Shown: piece after piece, positions 42,459 to 51,164 of the stretch
Numbering within the stretch: position 1 is the first letter of the stretch
How the letters are laid out: each line of letters opens with the position of its first letter
Assembly: GCF_031432315.1 (NCBI RefSeq)
Contig: NZ_JAVKGO010000006.1
Span: 89,272 to 153,271, forward strand
Source of the DNA: Serpentinicella sp031432315
GTDB taxonomy: Bacteria > Bacillota > Clostridia > Peptostreptococcales > Natronincolaceae
DNA length: 64,000 nucleotides
Reading direction: 5' to 3'
Made by a program: the position numbers and the translations under genes
The notes under the pieces: generated by a model
Told to the model about the DNA's origin: nothing
Seen by the model: only the letters and a program-made list of their open reading frames with translations
Databases searched by the model: none

Positions 42459-42520
42459 AGGAAACCTAGGTTTCCTTCGTGGACTAAAACTGTGTTACAA
42501 CCTTCCTTATACGGAAGTTG
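42459..42520. repeat. Palindrome plus hairpin between abrB and rsmI
   Basis: A perfect 18-base palindrome AGGAAACCTAGGTTTCCT (42459-42476) is followed by a hairpin CAACCTTCC / GGAAGTTG (42498-42520, one bulge), then six T on the plus strand at 42523. The hairpin may be a terminator; the palindrome is unexplained. Confidence 0.6.
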
Positions 42521-42551
42521 CATTTTTTCAAAATAAATTATGAATACCTTC

Positions 42552-43394
42552 TTATATATCAATAGATTCTTTATAAACTTCCCTTTTGGGAAGTTTTCTT
42601 TTTTCAGCAACTTTTTTTATTGCTTCTTTTTTGTCAGTCCCTTGAGATATGTAATAACTAATATGTTCTTTTATTGACATTTCACTAAAAAAATCATCTT
42701 CTTTGCTTCTATATACTTCATCGGAACCCTCTAAGATAATAACTAATTCTCCTTTAACGCCTTTTTCTCTAAAATATAACAATACTTCACTTATGCTTCC
42801 TCTAACAAACTCCTCATACTTTTTTGTTAATTCTCTTGCCACTGACACGTATCGATTACCTAAAACCTTTAACATATCCTCTAATGTATCCTTTATCCTA
42901 TGAGGTGCTTCATAGAATATTAATGTTCGGTCATCATATTTTATCTGTTCCAATCGCTCTATGCGTTTCTTCTTTTGATGCCCTAAAAAACCTTCAAAGG
43001 CAAAACGTTCAGTGCATAAGCCAGACCCTACTAAAGCAACAATTCCCGCTGTAGACCCTGGTAAAACTTCTATATCTATATTCTCTTTTATACATGCTTT
43101 TATTAAATAAGCTCCAGGATCAGATATACCCGGCATACCAGCATCTGATACTAAAGCAACTTTTTCTCCGTCAATTAATCGTTCAATTACACTAATACTT
43201 TTACTTTTTTCATTGTGTGCATGATAGCTGGTTAATGGCTTGCTAATTTCAAAATGATTTAATAATCTAACAGTATGTCTTGTATCTTCTGCAATAATAA
43301 TATCTGCATTTTTAAGGGCTTTTAATGTTCTAAAAGTAATGTCTTCTAAGTTCCCTATGGGAGTAGGACAAACTGTCAATTTTCCTTTACTCAA
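42552..43394 (-). CDS. rsmI: 16S rRNA (cytidine-1402-2'-O)-methyltransferase
   Basis: A 280-residue tetrapyrrole-methylase-fold enzyme that 2'-O-methylates C1402 of 16S rRNA. Motifs are VCPTPIGNLEDITFRTLKAL, AEDTRHTVRLLNHF, VALVSDAGMPGISDPGAYL and PGSTAGIVALVGSGL. The start is TTG at 43394 after GGAGGAAAATAAA. It starts one base after the trmN6 stop, so both are co-translated. Confidence 0.96.
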   Translation of the reverse strand: MSKGKLTVCPTPIGNLEDITFRTLKALKNADIIIAEDTRHTVRLLNHFEISKPLTSYHAHNEKSKSISVIERLIDGEKVALVSDAGMPGISDPGAYLIKACIKENIDIEVLPGSTAGIVALVGSGLCTERFAFEGFLGHQKKKRIERLEQIKYDDRTLIFYEAPHRIKDTLEDMLKVLGNRYVSVARELTKKYEEFVRGSISEVLLYFREKGVKGELVIILEGSDEVYRSKEDDFFSEMSIKEHISYYISQGTDKKEAIKKVAEKRKLPKREVYKESIDI

Positions 43395-43395
43395 T

Positions 43396-44151
43396 TTATT
43401 TTCCTCCTTCCTCTACACTTTTTTTATTGTAGACATCGTACGTTTCATTTGTATAATTACCTTCCTGATTATAAACATAAAAAGGTTCCATAAGTTTTAA
43501 CTCTGGCATTGCGGCTTTTCTGCACTCAAATAAAATTAAATTTGCTTTTTTCTTATATGTAGGATGAATAAACTGCATTCTTTTTGGTTCCAGCTTGTAT
43601 TTCCTACATAGGCTGACAATATCCACTAGTCGTTCAGGGCGATGAATCATAAAAAACTTACCATGATGTTTTAAGAGTTTGCTTGCTACTTTAATCACAT
43701 CTTCTAAAGTACATTTTATTTCATGCCTTGATATTGCTTTTTTATTATTTATATTTATCAAACCATGGGGATGCATATATGGTGGATTTGATGTTACAAC
43801 ATCGTAAGTATTGGTTTTAAGTGATAAATCCTTTAAATCCTTATTCAAAATTTTAATTCTATCTTCCAGATTATTTAATTTAACACTTCTTTGTGCCATT
43901 TCAGCAACCTCTTCTTGAATTTCCACTGCTGTTATATGACTTGTACTAGATTTTCCTGCTAAAAGTATAGGGATAATACCTGTTCCCGTTCCAAGGTCAA
44001 CTACTTTAGCATCTTTTTTTAGTGTTGTAAAATTAGCCAATAAAACCGCATCAATACCAAAACAAAACCCTTTCGGGTTTTGTATTATTTTTAAGTTATT
44101 AACTTGTAGATCATCTACACGTTCACCTTCATTTAATAAAGAAAAATCCAT
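43396..44151 (-). CDS. trmN6: tRNA1(Val) A37 N6-methyltransferase-like protein
   Basis: A 251-residue class I methyltransferase with SAM motif VVDLGTGTGIIPILLAGK, VEIQEEVAEMAQRSVKLN and the catalytic NPPY (VTSNPPYMHPHG). It corresponds to YabB of Bacillus, next to rsmI. The target (A37 in tRNA-Val in Escherichia coli) is taken from the family, not proved here. RBS TGAGGATAAATT. Confidence 0.92.
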   Translation of the reverse strand: MDFSLLNEGERVDDLQVNNLKIIQNPKGFCFGIDAVLLANFTTLKKDAKVVDLGTGTGIIPILLAGKSSTSHITAVEIQEEVAEMAQRSVKLNNLEDRIKILNKDLKDLSLKTNTYDVVTSNPPYMHPHGLININNKKAISRHEIKCTLEDVIKVASKLLKHHGKFFMIHRPERLVDIVSLCRKYKLEPKRMQFIHPTYKKKANLILFECRKAAMPELKLMEPFYVYNQEGNYTNETYDVYNKKSVEEGGK

Positions 44152-44224
44152 AATTTATCCTCACTTTTTCATGTCTTTTACTTGAGGCAATTACATAATT
44201 GTACTAGTTAAACTTTTTATATAA

Positions 44225-44731
44225 TCATGCAATTTGCTCACTTAATAGTCTCTCAATCTGGTCTAGTAGTCTATCTTCAGTTAAAACCTCTGTAGTTCTT
44301 TTAATTATAACCCCTTCTCTGTCAATTATTAACGTTGTAGGACTATTTTTTATATTATAATTTTTTATTACGCTACCAGTTTCGTCATTTAATATTAAAG
44401 GTTCAAACCCATCTTCTTTATATGCTTCAAACTTAGTTGATATCTGTTTAGCACTTTCAAAACTCCCTATAATGATAAACTCAATTTCTTCTGATACTAA
44501 GGGATAGATATTTCTAAATATTGATATTTGCGCCTGTTCTTCATCCTTTATATTATCTACAAAAGTTAAAATAGTAGGCTTTTCTATATCAACTAAAATC
44601 TCTTGTCCATTTAAATCACTAAGTGTAAATGTTTCTATAATAACTTGCTCTTCAGATGCTTGATTTCTACAACCATTTAAAAACAAGATCATAATTATAA
44701 TAGCAGCTACTATGTACTTATTCTTTAACAT
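44225..44731 (-). CDS. Thioredoxin-like lipoprotein lacking a CXXC motif
   Basis: A 168-residue lipoprotein: membrane signal and lipobox ending LNGC (Cys21), then a TlpA/ResA-like thioredoxin fold (about 35-165) with TFTLSDLNGQEI, PTILTFVDN and SPTTLIIDREGVII. The usual CXXC between the first strand and helix is absent, and there is no other cysteine in the domain, so a redox role is unlikely. The ATG at 44731 follows GGTGATAAT; a TTG at 44743 is the alternative. It follows ricT by 18 bases and likely belongs to that operon. Confidence 0.82.
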   Translation of the reverse strand: MLKNKYIVAAIIIMILFLNGCRNQASEEQVIIETFTLSDLNGQEILVDIEKPTILTFVDNIKDEEQAQISIFRNIYPLVSEEIEFIIIGSFESAKQISTKFEAYKEDGFEPLILNDETGSVIKNYNIKNSPTTLIIDREGVIIKRTTEVLTEDRLLDQIERLLSEQIA

Positions 44732-44749
44732 ATTATCACCCAAAAACTC

Positions 44750-45643
44750 CTACTCCTCTAATTCCTTTAATTCTTTATCTATTTCTTTGTCGGAAAGTTT
44801 CCTTTGATCCTTCAAAGATGGATCCGCTTTCTTTACTTTTGTAACGTCACTAAGGTTAAATAATTTAATCTCTTCCGTATTATCCTCTAGGTTTTTAACT
44901 TTTACTTTTACTTGTTCTAAGAGCGTATTTGTCTCTACTACAGTTCCCTTCCCATTAGGTGTTAAAACAGTTGCACCTATTCCTGGAAGTTTATCTAATA
45001 CTTTTTGGTAAACATCATGTTCATACTTTAAGCAACAAAATAATCTGCTGCAAATTCCAGATATCTTTAATGGGTTAAGTGACAAATTCTGATCTTTTGC
45101 CATTTTTATAGAAACAGGTTCAAAATCACCGAGCCAGGAAGAACAACATAAAGGTCTGCCACAGGGGCCTATTCCACCTAACATTTTTGCTTCATCCCGT
45201 ACTCCAATTTGTCTTAGTTCTATTCTTGTTTTAAAAACTGCAGCTAAGTCTTTTACTAACTCTCTAAAGTCTACTCGTCCATCCGCTGTAAAGTAAAAGA
45301 TGATTTTGTTATTGTCAAAAGTATATTCTACATCCGTTAACTTCATATCTAAATTATGTTTCTCAACCTTTTCCTGACAAACATTAAAAGCTTCTTGTTC
45401 CTTTTCTTTATTACTTTTATTTCTTTTTTTATCGTCCTCTGTTGCTATTCTAATCACATTCTTTAGTGGAGATACAATATCATTAGGAGAAATTTCTTTC
45501 GGTCCTACTACAACCTCCCCATATTCCACTCCTCTAACTGTCTCTACAATAACAAAATTTCCTTTATCTATTTTAAGAGTACCAGGATCAAAGTAATATA
45601 TTTTTCCAGCTTTCTTGAATCGTACACCCACTACTGTAACCAT
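44750..45643 (-). CDS. ricT: RicT (YaaT), PSP1-domain Fe-S protein
   Basis: A 297-residue protein with a PSP1 C-terminal domain. Cysteine-rich segments CGRPLCCSSWL and CSRLFCCLKYEHD bind [4Fe-4S] clusters in the RicA-RicF-RicT (Y-) complex that guides RNase Y processing and Spo0A phosphorylation. The start is MVTVVGVRFKKAGKIYYFDP; the ATG at 45643 follows GGGAGGCCACCAA. Its position next to holB/tmk is conserved. Confidence 0.94.
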   Translation of the reverse strand: MVTVVGVRFKKAGKIYYFDPGTLKIDKGNFVIVETVRGVEYGEVVVGPKEISPNDIVSPLKNVIRIATEDDKKRNKSNKEKEQEAFNVCQEKVEKHNLDMKLTDVEYTFDNNKIIFYFTADGRVDFRELVKDLAAVFKTRIELRQIGVRDEAKMLGGIGPCGRPLCCSSWLGDFEPVSIKMAKDQNLSLNPLKISGICSRLFCCLKYEHDVYQKVLDKLPGIGATVLTPNGKGTVVETNTLLEQVKVKVKNLEDNTEEIKLFNLSDVTKVKKADPSLKDQRKLSDKEIDKELKELEE

Positions 45644-45774
45644 TTGGTGGCCTCCCATCTTTTGTTATCCCTATTTTACCAAACAATTTGTAAATAATCT
45701 ATCTTTAATATGTATCTCACCCATATTATGTTTAAAACACTGGATAGTAATACTATAAATATTATAGTAACCAT

Positions 45775-46761
45775 TTAATCTTTAAAGATTGTTTCTAACT
45801 CTATGAGCATCGTCTCTATTCCTAAGTTATAATTAATGTTACTCTTTAACTGTTTTTTCTTTTCTTCAACTAAATAAATTACACTTTTTAATTGATTAAA
45901 AGTTACTTCCTTTGCATATTTTCTAATCATTTCGATATGGTCAATGTTCATTAGTAGTCCAACAGTTTCAGTTTCTTTGTAAATTAACAAATCTCTATAC
46001 CAACTTATTATTAAGTCTAATATTTCATCAATATGTTCTTTTTCTTCTTCGAAGAAATGTATTTCCTTGAGTATATTGATTGTATTTTCTCTTAGAGCCT
46101 TTGTGCTAATTTCAATAACTTTATTTCGTAATTGTTTAAAATGATTGTTATTAGTTAATTTTATAGCTTTACCCACAAGGCCATTTGAAAATGCTGCTAT
46201 CATACTAGCAGTTTTTTCTTCTATGTCATGTATTTTTATTAAATATTCTTTTATCTCCGTAATCCTCTGTGGTTTTAATTTTATAATCTGACAACGGGAT
46301 ACAATGGTAGGTAGTAGTGACTTCGTATTATCGGAAGTTAGTATAATGACTGCATAAGCTGGAGGTTCTTCTAAAGTCTTTAGTAGGGCATTTTGTGCTT
46401 GAACTGTCATTTTCTCAACATTTGTAATAAGGTATACTTTTCTTATCCCCTCATAGGGCTTAATATGAATTTGTTTTTGCATCTCTCTAATATCATCTAT
46501 TTTTATACTGCCTTCTTTTTCTATTTTGTAAAACTCCGGATGATTACTATCTTTAAATTTTCTGCAGCTAATACAATGATTACACGGCTTATTCGTTTCA
46601 TCCACACATAGGATTCCTTGAGCAAAAATAGTTGCCAACTTTTTTTTCCCTATACCCGATAATCCTTCTATTAAATATGCATGGGCAATTCGTTTTTTTT
46701 CTATTGCTTTTTTAAGAATTTCAACTGCATTTTCTTGCCCTAAAATTTCTTCAAAGGCCAT
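45775..46761 (-). CDS. holB: DNA polymerase III subunit delta'
   Basis: A 328-residue AAA+ clamp-loader subunit. It has AYLIEGLSGIGKKKLA (altered Walker A, usual for delta'), zinc ligands Cys in ILCVDE, KPCNHCISCRKF, then HPEFYKIE, QNALLKTLEEPP and TIVSRCQIIKL. It starts two bases after tmk. The darA/yaaR genes found between tmk and holB in Bacillus are absent. Confidence 0.96.
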   Translation of the reverse strand: MAFEEILGQENAVEILKKAIEKKRIAHAYLIEGLSGIGKKKLATIFAQGILCVDETNKPCNHCISCRKFKDSNHPEFYKIEKEGSIKIDDIREMQKQIHIKPYEGIRKVYLITNVEKMTVQAQNALLKTLEEPPAYAVIILTSDNTKSLLPTIVSRCQIIKLKPQRITEIKEYLIKIHDIEEKTASMIAAFSNGLVGKAIKLTNNNHFKQLRNKVIEISTKALRENTINILKEIHFFEEEKEHIDEILDLIISWYRDLLIYKETETVGLLMNIDHIEMIRKYAKEVTFNQLKSVIYLVEEKKKQLKSNINYNLGIETMLIELETIFKD

Positions 46762-46763
46762 AT

Positions 46764-47387
46764 CTACGCCTCCAGTAATTTATTAATAACTATCTCTATA
46801 TCATTTTTTATGTTATCGATGCTATTATTTGCATTTACAACTTTGATTCTATTTGAATATTTATTTGCTAGATTTTTGTACTCATTGTATACGGAGTAAT
46901 GAAATGCTATTTCTTCTTGTTCTAATCGATCAATTTCTTTACTTTCTCTTATTCGTTCAACAGTAATCTCTGGTGATATGTCAAAAAATATTGTTAGGTT
47001 AGGCTCTATATGATTGGTTGCAAAATCATTTATGTTTTTTATTGCCTCTAAACCTAAGCTTCTTCCTGCTCCTTGATAAACTAAGCTTGAATCAACAAAG
47101 CGGTCACATATAACAACCTTACCTGCTTTTATAGCTGGATGTATAACTTCTGTAGTGTGCTGTGCTCTTGATGCTGCATATAGCAATGCTTCTGCCTTTG
47201 GACACATTTCAGAATTTTCTTTATCCAAAATGATATTTCTTATTTTTTCACTTATCGGTGTGCCTCCTGGCTCTCTTGTAACCACTACATCATATCCTCT
47301 TCTTTCAATATACTCTTTTAGAAACTTGATTTGTGTTGTCTTCCCAGCCCCATCTAAACCTTCAATCGTTATAAAAAAACCCTTCAT
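46764..47387 (-). CDS. tmk: Thymidylate kinase
   Basis: A 207-residue dTMP kinase with P-loop ITIEGLDGAGKTTQ, VVTREPGGTPISEKIR, ICDRFVDSSLVYQGAGRSLG (DR-Y motif) and the lid RIRESKEIDRLEQE. The ATG at 47387 follows TTGAGGTGAGGTAT. It lies downstream of the YaaO-type decarboxylase and is nearly fused to holB. Confidence 0.97.
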   Translation of the reverse strand: MKGFFITIEGLDGAGKTTQIKFLKEYIERRGYDVVVTREPGGTPISEKIRNIILDKENSEMCPKAEALLYAASRAQHTTEVIHPAIKAGKVVICDRFVDSSLVYQGAGRSLGLEAIKNINDFATNHIEPNLTIFFDISPEITVERIRESKEIDRLEQEEIAFHYSVYNEYKNLANKYSNRIKVVNANNSIDNIKNDIEIVINKLLEA

Positions 47388-47403
47388 ATACCTCACCTCA
47401 ACC

Positions 47404-48834
47404 TTAGTTTTTTATAATATCTATGTACTGACCTTTTTCATCTTTTAATCCCAAAACTTCCATTCCTAATTCCTTTGTTACTTGTATATAATTAATTATT
47501 TCTTCACTAATTAACTCTCCAGGTATTAAAATCGGAACCCCTGGTGGATAAGGTATGATAAACTCGCCGCTAATTTCCCCAATACTTTCTTTTAGCAAAA
47601 CTGTTTTTTTTGGCTTATTTATACCTTGCCTTGGTGTCGTGATCTGATTTGATTTTGGAAAACGAATTATTGGAAATTGTAGCTTCTTATTTACATTTAC
47701 TTTTGTTTCTAAGTCATATAAAGCATAGATTAGTTGATCGAAATCTTTCTTTTCGTTTCCTATACTACAAAGCCCTAATATGCCAAAAATATTAGATAAC
47801 TCTACTTGAACATTATAGTCATCTCGTAAGTGTTTTTCAATTTTGTATCCATCTATTCCACATTCGGTTTGAATCCATAATTTAGTTAAGTCTATACTTG
47901 ATTCAGAATTCTGGTTTAAGGGTAAGCCAATTCTGAATTTAGTTATTTCTTCCATACTTCTAACAAAGTACTGAATATTAAATAGTAATTCCTCCATTAG
48001 TATTCTCCCATGTGTTTGATATATCTTAATAGCCTGTTCTATCGAAACCATTAATATATAAGAAGGACTACTACTTTGGTGTACTCTTAACATAAATTTC
48101 AATCTATCCTCGTCCACTCTATTTCCTTGAATGTGCATTATAGCACTTTGAGTAAAAGCCGGTAGGGTTTTGTGTACACTTTGAACCGTTATATCTGCGC
48201 CACATTCTAAAGCAGTTAAGGGCAGTTGGTCACTTAAACCTAAATGTGCTCCGTGAGCTTCATCCACCAAAAGTATTTTATCATAACTGTGGACAATTTT
48301 AGAAATCTTTTTAAGATTTGAAGCAATCCCATAGTAATTCGGATAAGTAATTAATACCGCCTTAGCATCTATATTATTAATAATGCATTGTTCCACGTCA
48401 TCAGGTTCTACTCCCAAATCTATACCTGTTTTATAGTCAACTTTTGGATAAACATATACCGGAGTTAAATCCGCTAAAATACATGCATGAATAATAGATT
48501 GATGACAATTACGATTAATAATGATCTTATCCCCCGGATATGTTGTAGCCATAATCATACTAAGTATTCCAGAAGTACTCCCATTAACTAGGAAAAAACT
48601 TTCTTTGCTCTTAAAGGTGCTTGTTGCTATTTCTTTCGCTTTCTTTATTGCACCCTTAGGGTTATGTAAATTATCCGTACCTTTAATTTCAGTCGTATCT
48701 AACTTTGCTAAGTTAGTATTTATTTGAGCATTAAGCTTATTAAAAACCTGTCCATTTTTATGTCCAGGCATGTGAAATGAAATAATTTCTTGCTTATTTA
48801 TTTTTAATAATTCATCTAGGATTGGTGTATTCAT
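47404..48834 (-). CDS. yaaO: Orn/Lys/Arg decarboxylase family protein (YaaO-like), paralogue 2
   Basis: A 476-residue PLP enzyme with SFHMPGHKNGQVFN at 19-32, TTEIKGTDNLHNP, VDEAHGAHLGL, PLP lysine in SVHKTLPAFTQ (Lys222) and the C-terminal IGEISGEFIIPYPPGVPILIPGE. It is collinear with Bacillus yaaO, directly upstream of tmk. Substrate is unproven (arginine or lysine). It shares domain layout with the decarboxylase at 20654-22123 but clearly differs around the PLP lysine (HKTLP versus HKTGG). Confidence 0.9.
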   Translation of the reverse strand: MNTPILDELLKINKQEIISFHMPGHKNGQVFNKLNAQINTNLAKLDTTEIKGTDNLHNPKGAIKKAKEIATSTFKSKESFFLVNGSTSGILSMIMATTYPGDKIIINRNCHQSIIHACILADLTPVYVYPKVDYKTGIDLGVEPDDVEQCIINNIDAKAVLITYPNYYGIASNLKKISKIVHSYDKILLVDEAHGAHLGLSDQLPLTALECGADITVQSVHKTLPAFTQSAIMHIQGNRVDEDRLKFMLRVHQSSSPSYILMVSIEQAIKIYQTHGRILMEELLFNIQYFVRSMEEITKFRIGLPLNQNSESSIDLTKLWIQTECGIDGYKIEKHLRDDYNVQVELSNIFGILGLCSIGNEKKDFDQLIYALYDLETKVNVNKKLQFPIIRFPKSNQITTPRQGINKPKKTVLLKESIGEISGEFIIPYPPGVPILIPGELISEEIINYIQVTKELGMEVLGLKDEKGQYIDIIKN

Positions 48835-49075
48835 TATGTTCTCTCCAAAAACAAATTTTGTATATTATATGATTGCATTTTTCATAGATATAATTGTATA
48901 AAACAATGACTATCTTTACTACTATAATAATCTACTTTATTGATCTCTACCTTATTAAATTTTTATTTTTTTTAAAAACGTATAAAAAAGTCTTATTATG
49001 GAAATGATGATAGTATGTCGCTTTTTATTGAGTTAAATATCCTTTTATTTTTTTCAACTAAGGGAGGTTTTTCTA

Positions 49076-49216
49076 ATGCACACCAAAAAAATAACAAATC
49101 TTAAAGATTTAGTTAAGTTTTACGGTGGGAAAAAATCCGATGTGGAAATAGCATATATGTTAGATGTCCCTATAAATACAATAAGAGCGACGAATGCTAA
49201 AAAAACTAACAAATAG
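49076..49216 (+). CDS. 46-residue HTH-like small protein
   Basis: A short gene read by eye: ATG at 49076 after AAGGGAGGTTTTTCTA, 46 codons, TAG. The sequence begins MHTKKITNLKDLVKFYGGKK, then a helix-turn-helix-like SDVEIAYMLDVPINTIRATN and a basic tail. The turn (LDVPINTIR) resembles the recognition turn of small resolvase or sigma-type HTH motifs. A strong RBS and a dedicated terminator 28 bases downstream argue that it is real. I do not recognise the family. It is divergent from the decarboxylase and convergent with csfB. Confidence 0.72.
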   Translation: MHTKKITNLKDLVKFYGGKKSDVEIAYMLDVPINTIRATNAKKTNK

Positions 49217-49244
49217 TTCTGGGTTTCAATTAATGCTTGCTAAA

Positions 49245-49281
49245 AACCAGTCAGTTTCTACCACTTAGATTCTGACTGGTT
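49245..49281. terminator. Terminator of the 46-residue protein gene
   Basis: Arms AACCAGTCAG / CTGACTGGTT around 17 bases, with T-rich tail on the plus strand; it may also serve csfB in reverse. Confidence 0.82.
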
Positions 49282-49307
49282 CTTTTATTATATACTTGTT
49301 AAGTTGT

Positions 49308-49496
49308 TCAAGTTGTTTGCTCAATTTGTTTTTGAATTTCTAATTTTTTTAACTTTTTTAAGAAATAGCTATATTTTAAGTGATCTTGTGGTGTATTAAC
49401 TATCTCCTCTTCACAATTTTTACAAATAAATCTATTTAATATAACAATGCCCTTCTTCTCACTACTTGTATCACAAATACAACATTGTAATTCCAT
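49308..49496 (-). CDS. csfB: Anti-sigma-G factor Gin (CsfB)
   Basis: A 62-residue zinc-binding protein with two Cys pairs, CCIC (Cys5/Cys8) and CKNC (Cys25/Cys28), then a helical C-terminal half (HLKYSYFLKKLKKLEIQ). This is the Gin layout; Gin blocks sigma-G before engulfment is complete and is made under sigma-F. Position just upstream of the yaaO-tmk region is that of Bacillus csfB. RBS AGGGGGAAGAGACT. Confidence 0.88.
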   Translation of the reverse strand: MELQCCICDTSSEKKGIVILNRFICKNCEEEIVNTPQDHLKYSYFLKKLKKLEIQKQIEQTT

Positions 49497-49577
49497 AGTC
49501 TCTTCCCCCTAACTTTTAAATATACCTTAATTATCTCCCATAATAATTATTTTATTCAAAAGTCAAGTACATTGTTA

Positions 49578-50075
49578 TCAACTATTTTTATCAAATTGAC
49601 GTTGTAACTCCTCGTACAATACATTGTTAGGCTCAAATATAAAGGATTTCTTCTCATTATTTTTAAAATACTCTACTAAATAGGATTTTTTTCCCTTGGT
49701 CTTGCAGCATAGTTTAGATACTTCCTTTTGTTTTTGAGTACCCTGTGCCTCTTTAACTAGACATATTGATTGAATATCACTAACTTTAATATTAAGTATT
49801 TTTTTCTCTTTTTTGCCTACTTCTTTTGCAATAGTTAATTCATCACCAATTAGTGTGTAGGTGTAGGCTGTAATAGATGCATTTACTAAATAAAAACATA
49901 GTATTAATCCAAGTACCAATAACACTATACTGGTCCCGTGGCCTAATTTAGATGGTAAGTTGTTGGTTAGTTCTATTCCTATATTTATAAGAAATAGGGC
50001 TATTAACATATATATAGTTATTTTCCTAAAAGGCTTTTTTGACTTTTTTACGGTTTGCTTTAGCATGAATGCCAC
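49578..50075 (-). CDS. Membrane protein with PH-like cytoplasmic tail, unknown function
   Basis: A 165-residue protein not recognised. Basic start, two membrane helices (about 19-37 and 48-70), then a beta-rich domain (YTYTLIGDELTIAKEVG, KVSDIQSICLV, SYLVEYFKNNEKKSFIFEPN) that resembles the bacterial PH-like domain found behind paired membrane helices. The start is GTG at 50075 (GGGAG 10 bases upstream) or the ATG at 50066. It lies 28 bases after a small membrane protein gene on the same strand. Confidence 0.75.
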   Translation of the reverse strand: MAFMLKQTVKKSKKPFRKITIYMLIALFLINIGIELTNNLPSKLGHGTSIVLLVLGLILCFYLVNASITAYTYTLIGDELTIAKEVGKKEKKILNIKVSDIQSICLVKEAQGTQKQKEVSKLCCKTKGKKSYLVEYFKNNEKKSFIFEPNNVLYEELQRQFDKNS

Positions 50076-50103
50076 AGTTTAAACTCTCCCTTTAAATCTT
50101 TGA

Positions 50104-50277
50104 CTATTTAATTACTTTTAAATTACCGGATTGACTTTCTTCTTCCATCTTAATTTTTCTTCGTTTCCCTTTTTTATTAACTTCGTGTTTTACACATGAA
50201 AATAATGTTAAAAACATTATAAATAATGGCACTAATATTATAACTAAAATTGCAATGTTTTTAATCTGTGTAATCAT
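50104..50277 (-). CDS. Small single-pass membrane protein
   Basis: 57 residues from the ATG at 50277, which follows ATGGAGGATAAA. It has one strong membrane helix (about 7-29) and a basic-then-acidic tail (KKGKRRKIKMEEESQ). No family recognised. Same strand as, and just upstream of, the PH-like membrane protein. Confidence 0.62.
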   Translation of the reverse strand: MITQIKNIAILVIILVPLFIMFLTLFSCVKHEVNKKGKRRKIKMEEESQSGNLKVIK

Positions 50278-50501
50278 TTTATCCTCCATAATTATATTAT
50301 TTAGTTAAAATTCTTTGTTCTATGATTTTAAACAATTAATCTATAAATGTAAAGTATATATAATCGCACAATTTTTTGCATAAATTTTCCTTTTGTTAAT
50401 TTGTATGCTATACTCTTATTATTGTATAATCATTATTAGACACACTTCTAGTTTTCGTACTAAATTTATAAAAATAAATTTTTAATTGGAGGTTGTGCAA
50501 A

Positions 50502-51125
50502 ATGAACAACCCTTATATAAAAGAAGGTAATTCTATAAAGTTAGAAGTTAATATTATCCCCCCACCACAACCACTAGATGGGGTTATTGAAAATATATTC
50601 GATGATTATCTTGTTATAAAATGTACCCACTCCTATATACAAAAAGAGCCCCAAAAAGTTAGTTGTACCATTCCACACAATGAAAAAGTTTGTATGTTTC
50701 CTAGTACTTTAGAACGTTCTAATGAAAATATTGTTTTTGTAAGTATGCCAGAGGTTCATACCGTCAAGCTGATACAACGAAGACAATATGTTCGGGTACC
50801 ATTAATAACTGATATTACTTGTTATCTTCTGGTTATTAATAATACTGCTGTCATTGGAGATAAAGCCTTTTCGGCTACAATAAAAAATATAAGTGCAGGG
50901 GGTGTTCTAATTGCATCAAAACTTTCTATACCAGAACAATCTATCTTTGGCTTTGAACTTAAAATTGAAGATAAAAATTTTGTATTTACCGCCTGTGTTG
51001 TTAGAAACATGAAAAATCATCAAGACCAAGTATTCGAACACGGATGTGAGTTCATTGGTCTTGATGACAAGGATCGCGAAACACTTATTTCATTTTGTAG
51101 TCGTGAAAATAATAAAGTGAAATAA
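50502..51125 (+). CDS. PilZ-domain protein, YcgR-like c-di-GMP receptor
   Basis: A 207-residue protein: N-terminal YcgR-type domain (about 1-88) and PilZ domain (about 91-205). The c-di-GMP signature is intact: RRQYVRV with Arg93/Arg94 and Arg98, and NISAGG (129-134). Such proteins slow flagellar motors or regulate exopolysaccharide when c-di-GMP rises. The ATG at 50502 follows TTGGAGGTTGTGCAAA. No flagellar or cyclase gene is next to it, so the output is unknown. Confidence 0.93.
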   Translation: MNNPYIKEGNSIKLEVNIIPPPQPLDGVIENIFDDYLVIKCTHSYIQKEPQKVSCTIPHNEKVCMFPSTLERSNENIVFVSMPEVHTVKLIQRRQYVRVPLITDITCYLLVINNTAVIGDKAFSATIKNISAGGVLIASKLSIPEQSIFGFELKIEDKNFVFTACVVRNMKNHQDQVFEHGCEFIGLDDKDRETLISFCSRENNKVK

Positions 51126-51164
51126 TTGAAATTTCAATTTATTACTCACCAAAAGCTTTTAGTT

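Noticed and set aside
42419..42610. 63-codon minus-strand frame between abrB and rsmI
   Set aside because: It overlaps the end of rsmI and reads through the palindrome and hairpin; no ribosome binding site.
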